The notes: generated by a model from the letters alone, not told the origin. 64,000 nucleotides of DNA from Acholoe squamosa (GCA_949317995.1 OX439052.1:43334599-43398598); one strand, 5' to 3'; numbered from the stretch's first letter, positions 18,828-29,611 are shown. A program made the numbers and translations.

Positions 18828-19176
18828 TGCAGAGAGGCTGGTTCCGTGCAGGGGTGGTTGTATCATTATAGGCGGACCGGAAATGATGGTGTCTACTTCC
18901 TGTGTGTATGTGGTATTGTTTTCTGACGGCATAGATTCACAGAGTAAGAGTTAGCTTCAAGGGAGCTGTCTAAGGAGTTGAATGCACTGTGAGAGAATGT
19001 TGAAATAATATAGACATAATGTTCTATCATAACAATGTACAGCTGAGGTGATGCCATAGGTCCACAGAAAAAGAAAAAAAGAAACATGGGGGAGGGAAGC
19101 TGTCCCCTCCGCACTGTCTTTAATCTATGAGAACGCACATGGCACTCAGATGAGTTATTGTGGCGTCAAAAGTCAT

Positions 19177-19402
19177 CACTGTAAAAATAAAAAAGAAAAT
19201 GCCATCAAAATAATGACAGATCTCTTTGGGCAACTTTGAGACAAAGATTTCACCATTATTTCCCTGGAGGTTGTCTGTACCACACTGCCATCTGGGGCTT
19301 CATTGTAGAAACTACATTTCCTCACTGCAGTATAACTATGGAGGTTCATTTTCCAGATTTTTACGAGGATGCCTTGTAGATTTAATGTTAATTTAGAGTG
19401 TG
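19177..19402 (-). mobile_element. MITE-220 family, copy 2
   Basis: CACTGTAAAAATAAAAAAG at the left; CCATTATTTCCCTGGAGG, GGGGCTTCATTGTAGAAAC and GGATGCCTTGTAGATTTAA inside; loses exact inverted termini at the right. Confidence 0.7.
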
Positions 19403-19579
19403 GTGGTTCTACAAGTAAAGGCATGCCCTGTCCCTAGGGCACAGGGTGGGGTATCAGGTGGTATAAAGGCAACATAATGCTAAAACCTTGGTCGACATGG
19501 TAACCACAGGCAGATTTCATGAGTTGCCGCAAGGTGCAACTGCTTTATACGTGGGGTTTTATGGTAATCATCAATGATG

Positions 19580-19770
19580 GGGTGGTGGTAGCTTTGAGGG
19601 TGCAATAAAATTTTGACCATTCTAAAATTGTGAGGGGGGTGCTAGAAAATAAAATACCAATTTTTACTAAAAGGAACCTGCATATTATCTAAGTTACAAA
19701 AAGGATGTAAAATTGTACTGCACATTGAGACCGGGCCTAAAGCTCACTACGTACCCAATCCCACCCACTT
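19580..19770. mobile_element. Decayed relative of the 6.06-kb MITE
   Basis: GAGGGTGCAATAAAATTTTG followed by ACC, and GTGAGGGGGGTGCTAG, match the poly-G / AATTTTGACC rhythm at 6.07-6.35 kb. Termini not clear. Confidence 0.4.
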
Positions 19771-20021
19771 GAGGGCGTCCAGAAATCATGTCATGCTGAG
19801 GAGGGCGAGGGCCTAGCATGGCAGAATTAATTTTCCATATACCTTCAGCATTGCACAATTAGAAAAAATGACGTCATTCACGGATGGCTCCCTGGAGAAT
19901 ATTGAGCTGTCCCTAAAAGGACTGGGTGCTGCAAACAACTTTTTATAAGCCAAGCCCTCTTTGGGATGATAAAAAGTGCTATGATTGAGAAACCATCTGT
20001 TATCTTTTTTTTCCAGAAGTG
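19771..20021. other. No gene or repeat recognised
   Basis: Contains one CRE-like TGACGTCA near 19869. No coding support. Confidence 0.4.
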
Positions 20022-20396
20022 TAGCTCGCCAGGGCTGCATTTATGTATCATGCCAATCTTATGGGATTGATATACTAGTACCCCCGGAGGGTCGTCATGA
20101 TGCTCCTATGAACAGACTCGCAAACACTTCATTGATGCATCATGACGACCGATGGGCATGATGCAGTAATGCTGAGCCACCCTTAACTTTAGTTTTCCAT
20201 GTGATTTGGTTGCCGTGATGCATGAATGCAGCCCTGGTGAGTAACTCGCCAGGGGCTGTCTTCATGCATCATGACAACATTTGAGGGTTGGCCTGATACA
20301 GCAATGTAGTAGTGTTAGCGAGTCGACTCGCACTGCATCGGTGCATCATGACGACCTCACAAGGTACATAGGTATCATGCGGTCCTAAGAGGGTTA
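20022..20396 (+). repeat. palTTAA complex (two or three merged copies)
   Basis: Module D halves (CTCGCCAGGGCTGCAT), module C, a module B arm, then a second module D hairpin GCAGCCCTGGTGAGTAACTC / GCCAGGGGCTGTC. It ends GGTCCTAAGAGGG-TTAA (20393-20396). Confidence 0.7.
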
Positions 20397-20915
20397 AAGG
20401 TGGTTGTATAAATGTCATACACATAAATATCTATCACATAAAAGGACATGTATTTTCTACACTGTTTGTCGCCTACCAGATTTTAACCCTTTTAGGACCA
20501 GATAAAAACCAAAGACTTTGTGCTCATTCTTGCTGCGGTGTTCAAACTCAGTGCCAGCGAATGATTCACATATTTTTGTATGTGTATTATAAGGGCGTGT
20601 ATCAACACCATGCGCCCTGCATCATACTTCGCCGCCTCAGTGCAACAAGGTTGTATCTGCATTTTTCAGGTTTTGCAGGAGAGGCAAAAGAAGTGTTACA
20701 ACTGCTATAGCTGACCTTTGACACACCCTTATTACCTTGGGGCCTGTAGGCACAAATATTATAGACAGAGCTTCAATACTTTCATAGTACATAGATACAA
20801 GCCTATAGTTATTAAAGCAGAAGAAAACTCAATTTTGCCAAAATGTCAGTTACAACCTTTTTGCACTGAGGCGACGACTTGCTGATCCAGATTTTAGTTA
20901 CTTACCAGAAGAGAA
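20397..20915. other. No gene or repeat recognised
   Basis: Unique-looking, moderately AT-rich. Confidence 0.4.
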
Positions 20916-21101
20916 CCTTCCCTAGCCCACTTAAAAGGGTCTACTTCTCCTCTTTCCTATCCCCTCGGGATGTGTGTGGTGCACATATGCGCGGGCACTG
21001 ACACATTCCTCTGTGAAATTGTGTAATGTAGTTCTCGCCATGAATATAACCTTAGCTGTCGAAATGGCGTTAAACATCTATTACTCACTCACTCACTCAC
21101 T
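20916..21101 (+). mobile_element. SINE-like retroposon, type A tail
   Basis: CTTCCCTAGCCCACTTAAAA through GCCATGAATATAACCTTAGC to GGCGTTAAACATC and a (ACTC)n tail. It lacks the GGG of the other heads, and I could not find a target duplication. Confidence 0.8.
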
Positions 21102-21484
21102 ATAAATTGAATTGAACCACATTTTGGCATCTAAAGGGTTAAAAACAATGGTAAAACCTGGCAGTGTTAGAAGTGTACACAGCGGCAGGTGCGGGTAGTG
21201 CTATCTCTTTGTTTTATCTTATCTCTTTGGTCACCTGTATATACTGGGTACATGATAGAGTGTAACATTGCACTATTGACTATAAGGACAATAACATGTA
21301 CCGGGGTAGGTCTATAATGGCTGAATCTTGGTACCTTACACTGTTAGTGTATGGATACTAACGTGCTTCAGTTAAATATCTTAATGTATATATCTATGTC
21401 CCCATTTTCTTATTTCTATGCTCTTTTCACTATTCCCTGTAGCGAGTTCTAACACTCGAGTGCAGTTGGGTCGCCTTTCCTGCA

Positions 21485-21560
21485 ATCTGATTGGTCGAGA
21501 GCGCATGTTGGGTCAGGGGACCCAGTAAAAGCACTTCCGGTCTCACTTCCTGTTTGTGGC
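21485..21560 (+). promoter_or_regulatory. Possible promoter (inverted CCAAT and paired ETS sites)
   Basis: CTGATTGGTCGAG, then CACTTCCGGTCTCACTTCCTG-like paired ETS motifs, about 70-100 bp before a long GC-rich hairpin. The arrangement would suit transcription through the hairpin. Motif-based only. Confidence 0.25.
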
Positions 21561-21623
21561 TTTTCTGTCTTATTTGTGAATTATTTTGAGGAAAATCAAA
21601 GCTTTTTCCCGTGTCAGAACGTA

Positions 21624-21748
21624 AACAAAGAGCCCCGGTTTGTCTCTGTTCCGGAAACCCAAGCCCCTCGGTCCTCGGGCTGGGCTGGCCCAGCCCGAGG
21701 ACCGAGGGCCTTGGGTTTCCGGACAGAGACACACCGTCGCCCTTTGTT
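21624..21748 (+). ncRNA. GC-rich near-perfect 62-bp hairpin (candidate hairpin RNA)
   Basis: Left arm 21624-21685 pairs with right arm 21688-21748 across a 2-nt centre, with five mismatches and one bulged T. The inner core carries CCGGAAACCCAAG and CCCTCGGTCCTCGGGCTGGGC-type sequence. Nothing in the neighbouring repeats resembles it. It might be an siRNA-producing hairpin RNA, an unusual microRNA precursor, or a recent snap-back duplication. Transcription is unproven. Confidence 0.5.
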
Positions 21749-21749
21749 A

Positions 21750-22113
21750 TTAAGCCCTTTAACAGTCGATAATGCATTAATGCATCATGCCCATTGGTCG
21801 TCATGATGCATGAATGCAGACCTGGGGAGTAACTCACTGGGGAGTAACTCACTGGGGAGTAACTCACTGGGGAGTAACTCACTGGGGAGTAACTCACTGG
21901 GGAGTAACTCACTGGGAGTAACTCACTGGGAATAACTCACTGGGGAGTAACTCACTGGGGAGTAACTCACTGGGAGTAACTCACTGGGAGTAACTCACTG
22001 GGCTACATCTGTACGACCCTACAGGTTTGATTCACTCCTCAAAGGTCGTCAATGAAGTGCTGTCAAGCAGACCCGCCAGCACTTCATTGGTACATCATGG
22101 GCTTAATGCACTA
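21750..22113 (+). repeat. palTTAA element expanded by a 15-bp array
   Basis: TTAAGCCCTTTAACAGTCGA start with module A. The array at 21824-22002 replaces module D. Module C and a module B hairpin (AAGTGCTGTCAAGCAGAC / CGCCAGCACTTCATTGG) follow. Confidence 0.75.
21824..22002 (+). repeat. 15-bp tandem array (about 12 units) from module D
   Basis: The unit is GGGGAGTAACTCACT with some 14-bp units lacking one G. Independent of the 21-bp array at 17.6 kb although both derive from the same hairpin arm. Confidence 0.95.
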
Positions 22114-22295
22114 GTTTTCAGTTTTCAAATAAGCGCCTGTCTGGAATAAGGGCAGGGGGTCCTAGTGTGTTTTACATGTATTTACGCCCTGGTGCATAAA
22201 TAGACCATAATGGCACTCCTGTTTTTCATTGATTCCAAGTCCAAAGTTTACCAATCTCGGTCAGGAAAAAAGAGGCGGTAAATGGTTGGATTCAG

Positions 22296-22439
22296 CAGAG
22301 ATGCCACTTTTCCTGGAAAACCAGGAATTCCTGGTTTTGTATGGTCCAGGTTTCTGTACTAACTCATGTTGATTTCCAGGGAAAGGGTGTCAAAAATCCG
22401 GTTTTCCTGGTTTTTGTCGGCCAGGGTGTGCCATCTCTG
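22296..22439. mobile_element. MITE with CAGAGATGSCAC ends
   Basis: CAGAGATGCCAC at 22296 and GTGCCATCTCTG at 22428-22439 are inverted with one mismatch. The interior is built of TTTTCCTGG / CCAGGAATTCCTGG / CCAGGGAAA words, themselves partly palindromic. 144 bp. Confidence 0.7.
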
Positions 22440-22916
22440 GGATTGGGAGGGACGGATACGTACATAACAGTGAGTGGCTTCCTGGTGTGGCTTCTATCGC
22501 TATAGGCTATGTTTACCTACGATCACCTCCCTACCATCTAATCCTACCATCTAATCTGCCCTTCATCCGTCTATGCAGCTGGTATACTGGTTGGTTTTCA
22601 GGGCTGTAAATTATACCAGAACTTTGCTTATAGCAATAACCATACAGTCACTAATGCTGTTGGCTATACCAGAATCGCCTGATAATTTAACCATATAAAT
22701 TTAGCAATATGGTTTGGGCTTCCCTACCATATTTAATGTTCCCGATTTCATTCTTGTTGTCCATTGGACAGACGTATACATCCCTTAATTGAATGTAATT
22801 GTTCTCGTTATGAGCAACACTTACTCAGCTACTTACTCTCTCAAAACTGCCGTCAGCTGTAGGCCTACCACCCAAAACTCTTTCCCTCTATCACCAGTTG
22901 AGGGGGGGTGTTTACT
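22440..22916. other. No gene or repeat recognised
   Basis: Ordinary composition; contains inexact ATACCAGAA repeats near 22610-22670. Confidence 0.4.
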
Positions 22917-23056
22917 CACTTGCTCCCTCCCTCCCTCCCTCCCTCCCTCCCTCCCTCCCTCCCTCCCTCCCTCCCTCCCTCACTCACTCACTCACTCACT
23001 CACTCACTCACTCACTCACTCACTCACTCACTCCCTCACTCACTCACTCACTCACC
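22917..23056. repeat. (CTCC)n then (CTCA)n microsatellite
   Basis: About 15 CCCT units followed by about 18 ACTC units. Three plus-strand frames of Pro/Ser and Thr/His/Ser repeats are by-products. The (CTCA)n part equals the tail of the type A retroposon, but no retroposon body adjoins it. Confidence 0.95.
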
Positions 23057-23458
23057 AATGCCGGCAGCCATACCAACCAACCCTCTCTAAAACCCAAAGT
23101 CCACTTGGCCTCTCGTGCAAACGATTCATACAAAGCCTATATAAACTCTGGCGATAGAGGCCTAGATGACTGTGGGTATTAGCAGTTGAGGTAGGGGACT
23201 AGGATACAGCAGAGGGAGTGGGATAATAAGGTACAGAGGTGAAATTGCAGGAGGAGAGGGGGAGGATGTAGAGGGGGGTATGGGGGCTTACACCGGCCTC
23301 TGGCAGGGGCTGATTCATGCAGATTACAGCCAGATTATAGCAATGAGTAGGTGCAGGCCAGAATCACCATCCACCCTGCTCAAGGAGACCTGATTGAGGA
23401 AAATATAAGGCCAAAGATGAGAGAATAAGGCAGGGGAAGCCTGCAGGCAGAAAGTAAC
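23057..23458. other. Purine-rich unique segment
   Basis: GAGG/GGAG-rich between 23170 and 23300. No gene or repeat family recognised. Confidence 0.4.
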
Positions 23459-23602
23459 TTAACACTTTAAGGGTGGTTGATCTAGTCATGCCCCATACTG
23501 ATCATATGGGGTTTATACACATCGAGCGAGTGAGCCTGATGAGCCCATCAATTCATTGATGCATCATGACGACCAGTGGGCATGATGCACTCCTGCATCT
23601 TC
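23459..23602 (+). repeat. palTTAA element, degenerate
   Basis: TTAACACTTTAAGGGTGGTTGA start, module B remnants, ATGACGACCAGTGGGCATGA and ACTCCTGCAT right half. Confidence 0.65.
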
Positions 23603-23734
23603 AGTATTTTCTCTGATTTCAGGGATTATATGTTTCCATTTCCCAGAGTCCTATACATTCCTCTAAAAAAAGCCTTATTTCAGGGGTTATAAAAGAGGAA
23701 TTTCAGGGAGTTCTATTCTCACTTACTTTCAAGT

Positions 23735-24199
23735 CTACTTGCCAGCACTGCACTGGGCCATCATGCCAACCTGTTGCGTTCGCAGGGTTCCCACTGGTCT
23801 GTTAAAAGTCAGTTAAACCTATTTTTCTTTTAAGTTCAGTTAAAAATGGTATTTTGACTAATTTAGGGAGGTGATTGTCAGAATTTCACGCAAATTTGCA
23901 AAATTTCTTGAATATCCTCGCTCGAGAGTGGATGGAATTTTTCGTGAGCCTTATAAATCATCCAATATTTGGTCAGTTTTATGTCAATAAATGTCAGGTA
24001 AAAGTCAGTTAAAACCATGACCCATTAACAGTGGGAACCCTGATTTGTATCAGGCCTGTCAACAGGGTCAGAATTCTGGTTTAATGCAGCACTGGTAAGC
24101 TACTCACCAGGGCTGCATTTATGTATCATAGCACCACTGGTGCATCATGACAACAAATGGGTTGATGCACTCCTGCATGAGCGGTCCTTAAAGGGTTAA
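23735..24199 (+). repeat. palTTAA element interrupted by a 260-bp MITE
   Basis: Module B half and GGGCCATCATGCCAACCTGT before 23783. After 24042 come module D (GCAGCACTGGTAAGCTACTC / ACCAGGGCTGC) and the right end GCGGTCCTTAAAGGG-TTAA (24196-24199). Confidence 0.7.
23783..24042. mobile_element. 260-bp MITE with perfect CAGGGTTCCCACTG ends
   Basis: CAGGGTTCCCACTG (23783-23796) and CAGTGGGAACCCTG (24029-24042) are exact complements. AAAGTCAGTTAAA occurs near both ends as a subterminal repeat. CAGGG termini are common in hAT-type elements, but I see no 8-bp duplication. Confidence 0.8.
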
Positions 24200-24371
24200 A
24201 CACAGAGAGAAGATTAAGCAGTGCCAATATGGGATTGGAAGATACTTATACCTCCCACTCACCTACACACTCTGATAGGGAGCTCAGTCTACGCATACAA
24301 GTCTTTAATAGAGTCAAGCTCCCAGTAGAGGCAACACTCTCATAGCACATTCTTTACCCTCGATATGGGCA

Positions 24372-24460
24372 GCATGGCGCATTAAAGTAATGCATTGGTG
24401 CATCATGTCATGATGCATAAATGAAGTGCTGGCGAGTCTGCTCACCAGCACCTCGTAGGA
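24372..24460 (+). repeat. palTTAA fragment (module B hairpin)
   Basis: GCATCATGTCATGATGCAT then AAATGAAGTGCTGGCGAG and CTCACCAGCACCTCGTAGG. Confidence 0.65.
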
Positions 24461-24603
24461 GAATTCGAAACAAGATGTTGCCTTTGATTTACAGGGTTGC
24501 AAATAATGGCTGGAAGCAAGACTATAATAGTGCCTTGTTGCCACCTTGCCGTCTCGTCACAGAGTATTATTGCCAGGTTCTGCAGTACATCAGTAGTATA
24601 TAG

Positions 24604-26136
24604 GGGCAAACTCAGCGCATAGGAACAGCTACTGAAATCAATTTGACCTACTTACGAACTAGAAGTGACCTAGTTTTGAGACTGGAAGTGACCATATATG
24701 GGGATGTGACCTACTTTCTCAAGCTCTGATTGGCTGAGAGCTATGACGTCATCACGTGATGATCACGGGATCACAACAAAAACATAAACAAAAACAGACT
24801 GACCACGTGGTCGGCATGGTCGGCCACTTGTTGTTAGTAAGTTACATGTAATATCCATGTAACTTTTAGGGTTTAGGGGAAAGTATAACCAATTTTTTAG
24901 CGCTGATTGCTTGTTGGATACTTTATACATGATCTAATTTCTTAAGCTTCGCTTGCTTGTTGACATTTGTGTAATACCTATGGAATTTTAGGCCAGGTAT
25001 TAAAATAACACATGGTACCGATTCAAGTTATGTTTGCTATAGCAGGTTCAAACGATGCCTGAGCCAGAAAGTAGACAGAGTTGTTTTTCACTGAAGCTAA
25101 AAGCCCTGAAAGGTAGCCTTCCTTGAAATTTAGCTCGAATGAATAATGATTTTTTTTCGCCTTCACCGGGAGTTATGGGTTTGACCCCAAGCGTGTCTAT
25201 GACAAAGTTAACAATTATTTGCTATGTACAACACTGAATCCGGTTTTAATCTATGTATTTGTTCACAAAATGAAAGAAATGTACCATTTTACTAAATGTT
25301 GCAAAAATTTTACAAAATTTACCAAAATGTCATGAAAATCATTACAAAATTTTTACGTTTACACACAAGATTTTGCTATGTACAACTTTTGCTTAAACTG
25401 ATTGACAAAAGGAGTGTTTGCCTTTCTTTATCAAAGGTGCAGTGTTGTTTTGAAGGAAACAATCTCTAAAATTTAAATTGCGAGGAATAAATGCATTTGA
25501 AGGATGATGTTCAGGACAATACAGCCACAGTTGAAAAAGCTTACCTTGTTCTACACCACCCCTTATGTCTGAAATAAAAAAAAAAACTTTTCTCTTTTGT
25601 GAGAAGTGGATAAGCTCAGAGGTAGTGAAGCAGGAGTCATGATCAGCTGATCAGTGAGTGAACCTTGCACCATCAATGCTCACAGTGGCAACTCGGTGGT
25701 CAGTTTAAGTGGGGGTAATACATACTGGGGAAAAGGGCCTAAGATTTACAGGTAAACTAGTAGGTAGGTAGGTAAAATAGTGTAGGGTGAGTAAAGGAGG
25801 AAGCAAGTAGTAAGGAACATCCCTACCTACCTACCCACCACCCTGTTGTTAATACATTTTCTGGTGTGACGACCATGTGGTCAGTTTTGTTTTTGTTTAC
25901 GTTTTCTGCTGTGATTGCATGATCATCACATGATGACGTCATAGCTCTCAGCAAAAAAAAAACTAGGTCAAATGCCCATATATGGTCATGGGCATGGTCA
26001 CACGTGATGACGTCATAGCTCTCAGCCAATCAGAGCTTGATAAAGTAGGTCACATGCCCATATATGGTCACTTCCGGTCTCAAAACTAGGCCACTTCAAA
26101 TCGATTTCAGTAGCTCTTCCTATGCGCTGAGGTTGC

Positions 26137-26138
<2 letters not shown>
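24604..26138. mobile_element. 1.5-kb element with long (about 220-bp) inverted repeats
   Basis: Left end GGGCAAACTCAGCGCATAGG is matched by right-end CCTATGCGCTGAGGTTGCCC, and the inversion continues through CTCTGATTGGCTGAGAGC, TGACGTCATCACGTG and the GACCATATATGGG / ACCACGTGGTC block to about 24850 and 25850. The right arm holds an internal duplication (TGATGACGTCATAGCTCTCA at about 25931 and 26006). The inner kilobase is non-coding. Probably a non-autonomous DNA transposon carrying CRE and E-box motifs in each arm. Confidence 0.75.
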
Positions 26139-26216
<78 letters not shown>

Positions 26217-26217
26217 T
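26136..26217. repeat. (TA)n microsatellite
   Basis: About 40 TA units immediately against the right end of the 24.6-kb element, possibly expanded from its TA-rich target. Confidence 0.95.
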
Positions 26218-26282
26218 ACTTGCATCGTATTAGAAGTGTTACACAGTCTGAGTGAGAGAGAAGCTGGTGGGTGTATATTGAC

Positions 26283-26563
26283 TCAGATATAATCATCTCC
26301 TCTCAGTTCTAACACTCAAGGGCTTCCCTTACCAATCTTAAAGGGGCACTGGCACTGCACATTAACAGCATGGGTACCGATTCAAACAGCGATCATAAAA
26401 TCGCGGGAACCAGCGGAAAAATCGCGGCGCCCTGATTGGTCAAGGAGTGGTCACGTGACATTTTAATGCGGGCATGCATTACGGTGCCAGGGCCCCTTTA
26501 AAAGGATCCTATTCTTATCTTTTATGTTCTCTTGGTTTGTATGTCTGGTGACCATACATGGGC
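26283..26563 (+). mobile_element. Old SINE-like copy interrupted by two MITEs
   Basis: CATCTCCTCTCAGTTCTAAC, GGGCTTCCCTTACCAATCTT, then after the TTAA-MITE AAAGGATCCTATTCTTATC and GTCTGGTGACCATACATGGG. It is colinear with 26787-26990 and with the head of the younger type A copies. A MITE-220 copy begins at 26564. Confidence 0.55.
26342..26497. mobile_element. 156-bp MITE with TTAA target duplication
   Basis: TTAA at 26338-26341 and 26498-26501 flank AGGGGCACTGGCACTGCA and its imperfect complement TGCATTACGGTGCCAGGG followed by CCCCT. The interior carries AAAATCGCGGGAACC, a second near-copy AAAATCGCGGCGCCC, and a CCAAT/CACGTG pair (GATTGGTC, GTCACGTGAC). TTAA duplication fits piggyBac-type insertion. 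Confidence 0.8.
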
Positions 26564-26786
26564 ACACTGTAAGGATTAACTGTTGCATTTACCAGGGATC
26601 CTTGTAAAACTGAACAGCGTACCACTGTAATTGTTTTGCAGTGAAACAGTGCAGTTTTTACAATGAAGCCCCAGATGCCAGTGCAGTTGTACAAGGAATC
26701 TGTGAAAATAATGACGGCACTCTAGCAACTTTGGGACAAGGATTCCACCATTATTTCGACGACTTATTTTTTTTTTACAGTGCAGG
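26564..26786 (+). mobile_element. MITE-220 family, copy 3 (best preserved)
   Basis: CACTGTAAGGATTAACTGTTG at the left, TTTTTTTTTACAGTGCAGG at the right; interior has CCAGGGATCCTTGTAAAACT, ACAATGAAGCCCCAGATG and TTGGGACAAGGATTCCACC. The open frames on both strands are shared with no other copy. Confidence 0.8.
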
Positions 26787-26990
26787 TACATCATCTCCTC
26801 CCAGTTGTAACACCCTAGGTTTCCCATTACAATCTTCAAAGGATCCTTATCTCATCTTTTATGTCCACCTTGTGTGTCTGATGCACACACCTGGGCATCA
26901 ATAATTCGATCCATCAAATGATTTCTAATGTAGTTTTCTCCCCATGAATGTGATATTAGCTGTTGAAATTCTCAAAATGATATTGAACAG
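26787..26990 (+). mobile_element. Old SINE-like copy, type A
   Basis: TTTCCCATTACAATCTTCAA, CTCATCTTTTATGTCCACC, GATGCACACACCTGGGCATC, CCATGAATGTGATATTAGC. Diverged from the younger copies and without the (ACTC)n tail. Confidence 0.6.
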
Positions 26991-28386
26991 CCGTAAGTCG
27001 GTTTAACACCCAAAAGAAGGTTTGTCTCAGTCAAATTAGTTCTCAAATTTACTCTTTTTGGCCCAGGTCCTCCTGGGTCATTGGTGGCGCCTTTTTAGCC
27101 AAATCCAGAAATTTGTAATCACCAACTTTAGGGTGTAATCATGTAGTGATATACTGTATTTTTACATATTTTTCAAAAGCCAAAGGAAAGTTTCAGATCT
27201 CATCTAGGAGACAACATTTTGTCCTTCATGGTGAGTGATGTCTATGGGTGTGATAGATTTTGGCAATTGAATGAAGACATGGGCTCCTATTGGAATCAGC
27301 AGATTAAGACTTTATTTTTCAGCATAACAAATGCTATAGCACCTACGGCTGAAGGGTTATATGTATTGTCGGAAAGTGAACAGTCTCCATATATGGAAAC
27401 CATTCATTAGCAGACTGTTCATGTAGTTATATGTTTCATCACAAGTTGTCAGGAAGGTCTATAAGAGCACCTGTCATATACCTTATTTTTCAGTCAGCAG
27501 GTGGCATGTGATGTCTGTTTAGCCAATGGCGGTCTGCATTTTTGTGACCAGTGTCATAACACTTCTCTTGATTTTTGGCAAGGAAGTGTCGTACCACCTG
27601 GGCATTGGTACAATGGTTTACTGGGATGGAAGTTTGATCAGAATGGAAGACTTTAAGTGGGGATTTCTTCTACAAAATATGGGAAAATAATTAGTGAGTC
27701 CCCTACAGTATGTTCATAACTGCTCTACAGCAGACAACCTATTTTAATTTCATCTTTTTTTCATATTTGGTGGAAGACCCTGGGCCATTAGTGCTCTATA
27801 GCAATCATAAAATCTTTTCCCTCTAAAATTGAATGGCCCTTGCTAGCGTCAGTCCAATTTATTAATGTGGCCTGATAGCCTGAGGGTATGTGTATAATTA
27901 GACAGTAGGAATATTATAATTACATTTCAAATATGAAAAGAAGAGGTGGAAGTCAGTCGGAAATCTCAGACCTAGTTCCTACTAATGCATTTTCTCACAA
28001 AGCCCCGGTTATTAACTTTCAACTTTTCTTTGAATGATGTGCACCCTGCCTGCATTCATGCATTATGACAGTCAAAACGCATAATACACTAAAATAGTAT
28101 TTTTTGCTTAAAGGTTGACGTTAATCATTTTGGAATAACAGATGAACAGTTTTATTGACTTAACTTGATTCAAATATAATACATTCTCAGGAATTGTCAC
28201 AAAGTATCCATAGTGTCAAAGATTTACTAGCTACTTTCACTCAATACTTGTATAAAACACAGTCCTTGAAAGGCCAGCTTTCATTAAGCACTAGCCTCCT
28301 GGTTGGTAAAAGTTATTTGCTGGGCCCCTCGACCCAATTAGAGGAAATTAATGACAATCCCTCTACTCTCCTCACTTGGGGCACTC
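26991..28386. other. 1.4 kb without recognised gene
   Basis: Unique-looking. Contains an inverted pair TGAACAGTCT / AGACTGTTCA around 27378-27421 and a small palTTAA remnant (28035-28085, GCCTGCATTCATGCATTATG). Frames at 27219 (63 codons) and 28194 (82 codons) show no domain. Confidence 0.4.
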
Positions 28387-28636
28387 TTAACCCTCTAAGG
28401 CCCGCTGATGCATTAGTGCATCATGACCATTGGTCGTCATGATGCAGCAGTGAAGTGCTGGCAAAATTGCTCACCAGCACCTCATTAGAGCATCATGCCA
28501 ATCCTCTGGAGGAATATCAGTCCTGTAGGGCCGGCATGATGCATGAATGTAGCCCTGGCAAGTTACTCGACAGGGCTGCATTCATGCTTCATGCTAACAA
28601 ATGGGCATGATGCATCAGCGGCCCTTAAAGAATTAA
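28387..28636 (+). repeat. palTTAA element, complete with TTAA both sides
   Basis: TTAA 28387-28390 and 28633-28636. Order of modules: A, B, C, D (GCATGATGCATGAATGTAGC / GGGCTGCATTCATGCTTC), inverted A. Ends CCCTCTAAGGCCCGCTGATG and CATCAGCGGCCCTTAAAGAA. Confidence 0.85.
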
Positions 28637-28746
28637 GGGTCAATTGTGCCCCAATGTATTTGAATTGCTGGGTAATTTGCCAGGGCTGCAGTCATGCTTC
28701 TTGAAGACTAAAGGGCATGATAGAATATAGTATCATCCTACCTTAA

Positions 28747-28987
28747 TTAACCCTTTAAAGGCCGCTGGTGCAGGAGTGCATCAAGCCTATTGGTGGTCAT
28801 GATGCTCCAATGAAGTCCTGGGAGATTGCTTGCCAGCACTTCATTGGAGCATCATGCTAACCCTATGGGTTTGAAACACAAAATCCTGGAGGGTCGTCAT
28901 GAGCAGTCTCGCAAGCACTTCATCGATGCATCATGATGACCAATGGGCATGATGCAATAATGCATTAGTGGCCCCTTAAGGGGTCAA
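28747..28987 (+). repeat. palTTAA element, complete
   Basis: TTAA 28747-28750 and degenerate TCAA 28984-28987. Modules A, B, C, partial B, inverted A; right end GTGGCCCCTTAAGGGG. Confidence 0.8.
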
Positions 28988-29365
28988 CGGTTTATAGCCA
29001 ATTAATCTAACCTTCACTGCCTTATTCACTGAGGCACTCTGAAGCCATTGACGGCTGAAGTGAGGAATGGAAAATGTTGTGTAAAAGAATAGTATTCAAC
29101 TGATGAAATCTTGTTTTTATTTTTCATTCATTCCTTCTGGTGCTCTAATGCATCATGCCCTTTGGTTGTCATAATGCTTAAGTAGTTGTAGCGCTAGCGA
29201 GTAAATCACCAAGAAATCATACCATTTATATCATGCTGGTCCTGCAGGATTGATTCGACCTCACTCGGTAGGTTTGATACACTAGTACGGCTTTAGCGCG
29301 TTAATCGCCAATATTAAATTAATGAGAAGTCAACCTAAGACATAAAAAATAGATCTTTCAAAGTG

Positions 29366-29611
29366 TCAACCCTTAAAGGGCCGCTAATTCAGGAATGCCT
29401 CATGCCTATTGGTCAGTATGATGCACCAATGAAACAGACTCGTGCTTCATTGGTGAATCATGCTAACCCGGGAGTGTATCAACCACATGGTGGCATGGTG
29501 CATAAATGTAGCCTCTGCGAGTTACTCTCCAGGGCAGCATTCATGCATCTTACCGACCAATGGGCATGAAGCACTGCTATATTAGTGGCCCACAAAGGTT
29601 TAAAGGGTTAA
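29366..29611 (+). repeat. palTTAA element, complete
   Basis: TCAA 29366-29369 and TTAA 29608-29611. Module B is shortened; module D (GTAGCCTCTGCGAGTTACTC / CCAGGGCAGCATTC) present; right end GGCCCACAAAGGTTTAAAGG. Confidence 0.8.

Noticed and set aside
22789-23182. Pro/Ser and Thr/His/Ser repeat frames
   Set aside because: Translation of (CTCC)n and (CTCA)n microsatellites.
25159-25200. B-box-like GGGTTTGACCCCAAGCG as a tRNA
   Set aside because: Only one weak box, no A box at the right distance and no cloverleaf.
3689-26080. Shared peptide LKWPSF in the 3.7-kb exon candidate and a 26-kb minus-strand frame
   Set aside because: The surrounding nucleotides do not align, so I treat it as coincidence.
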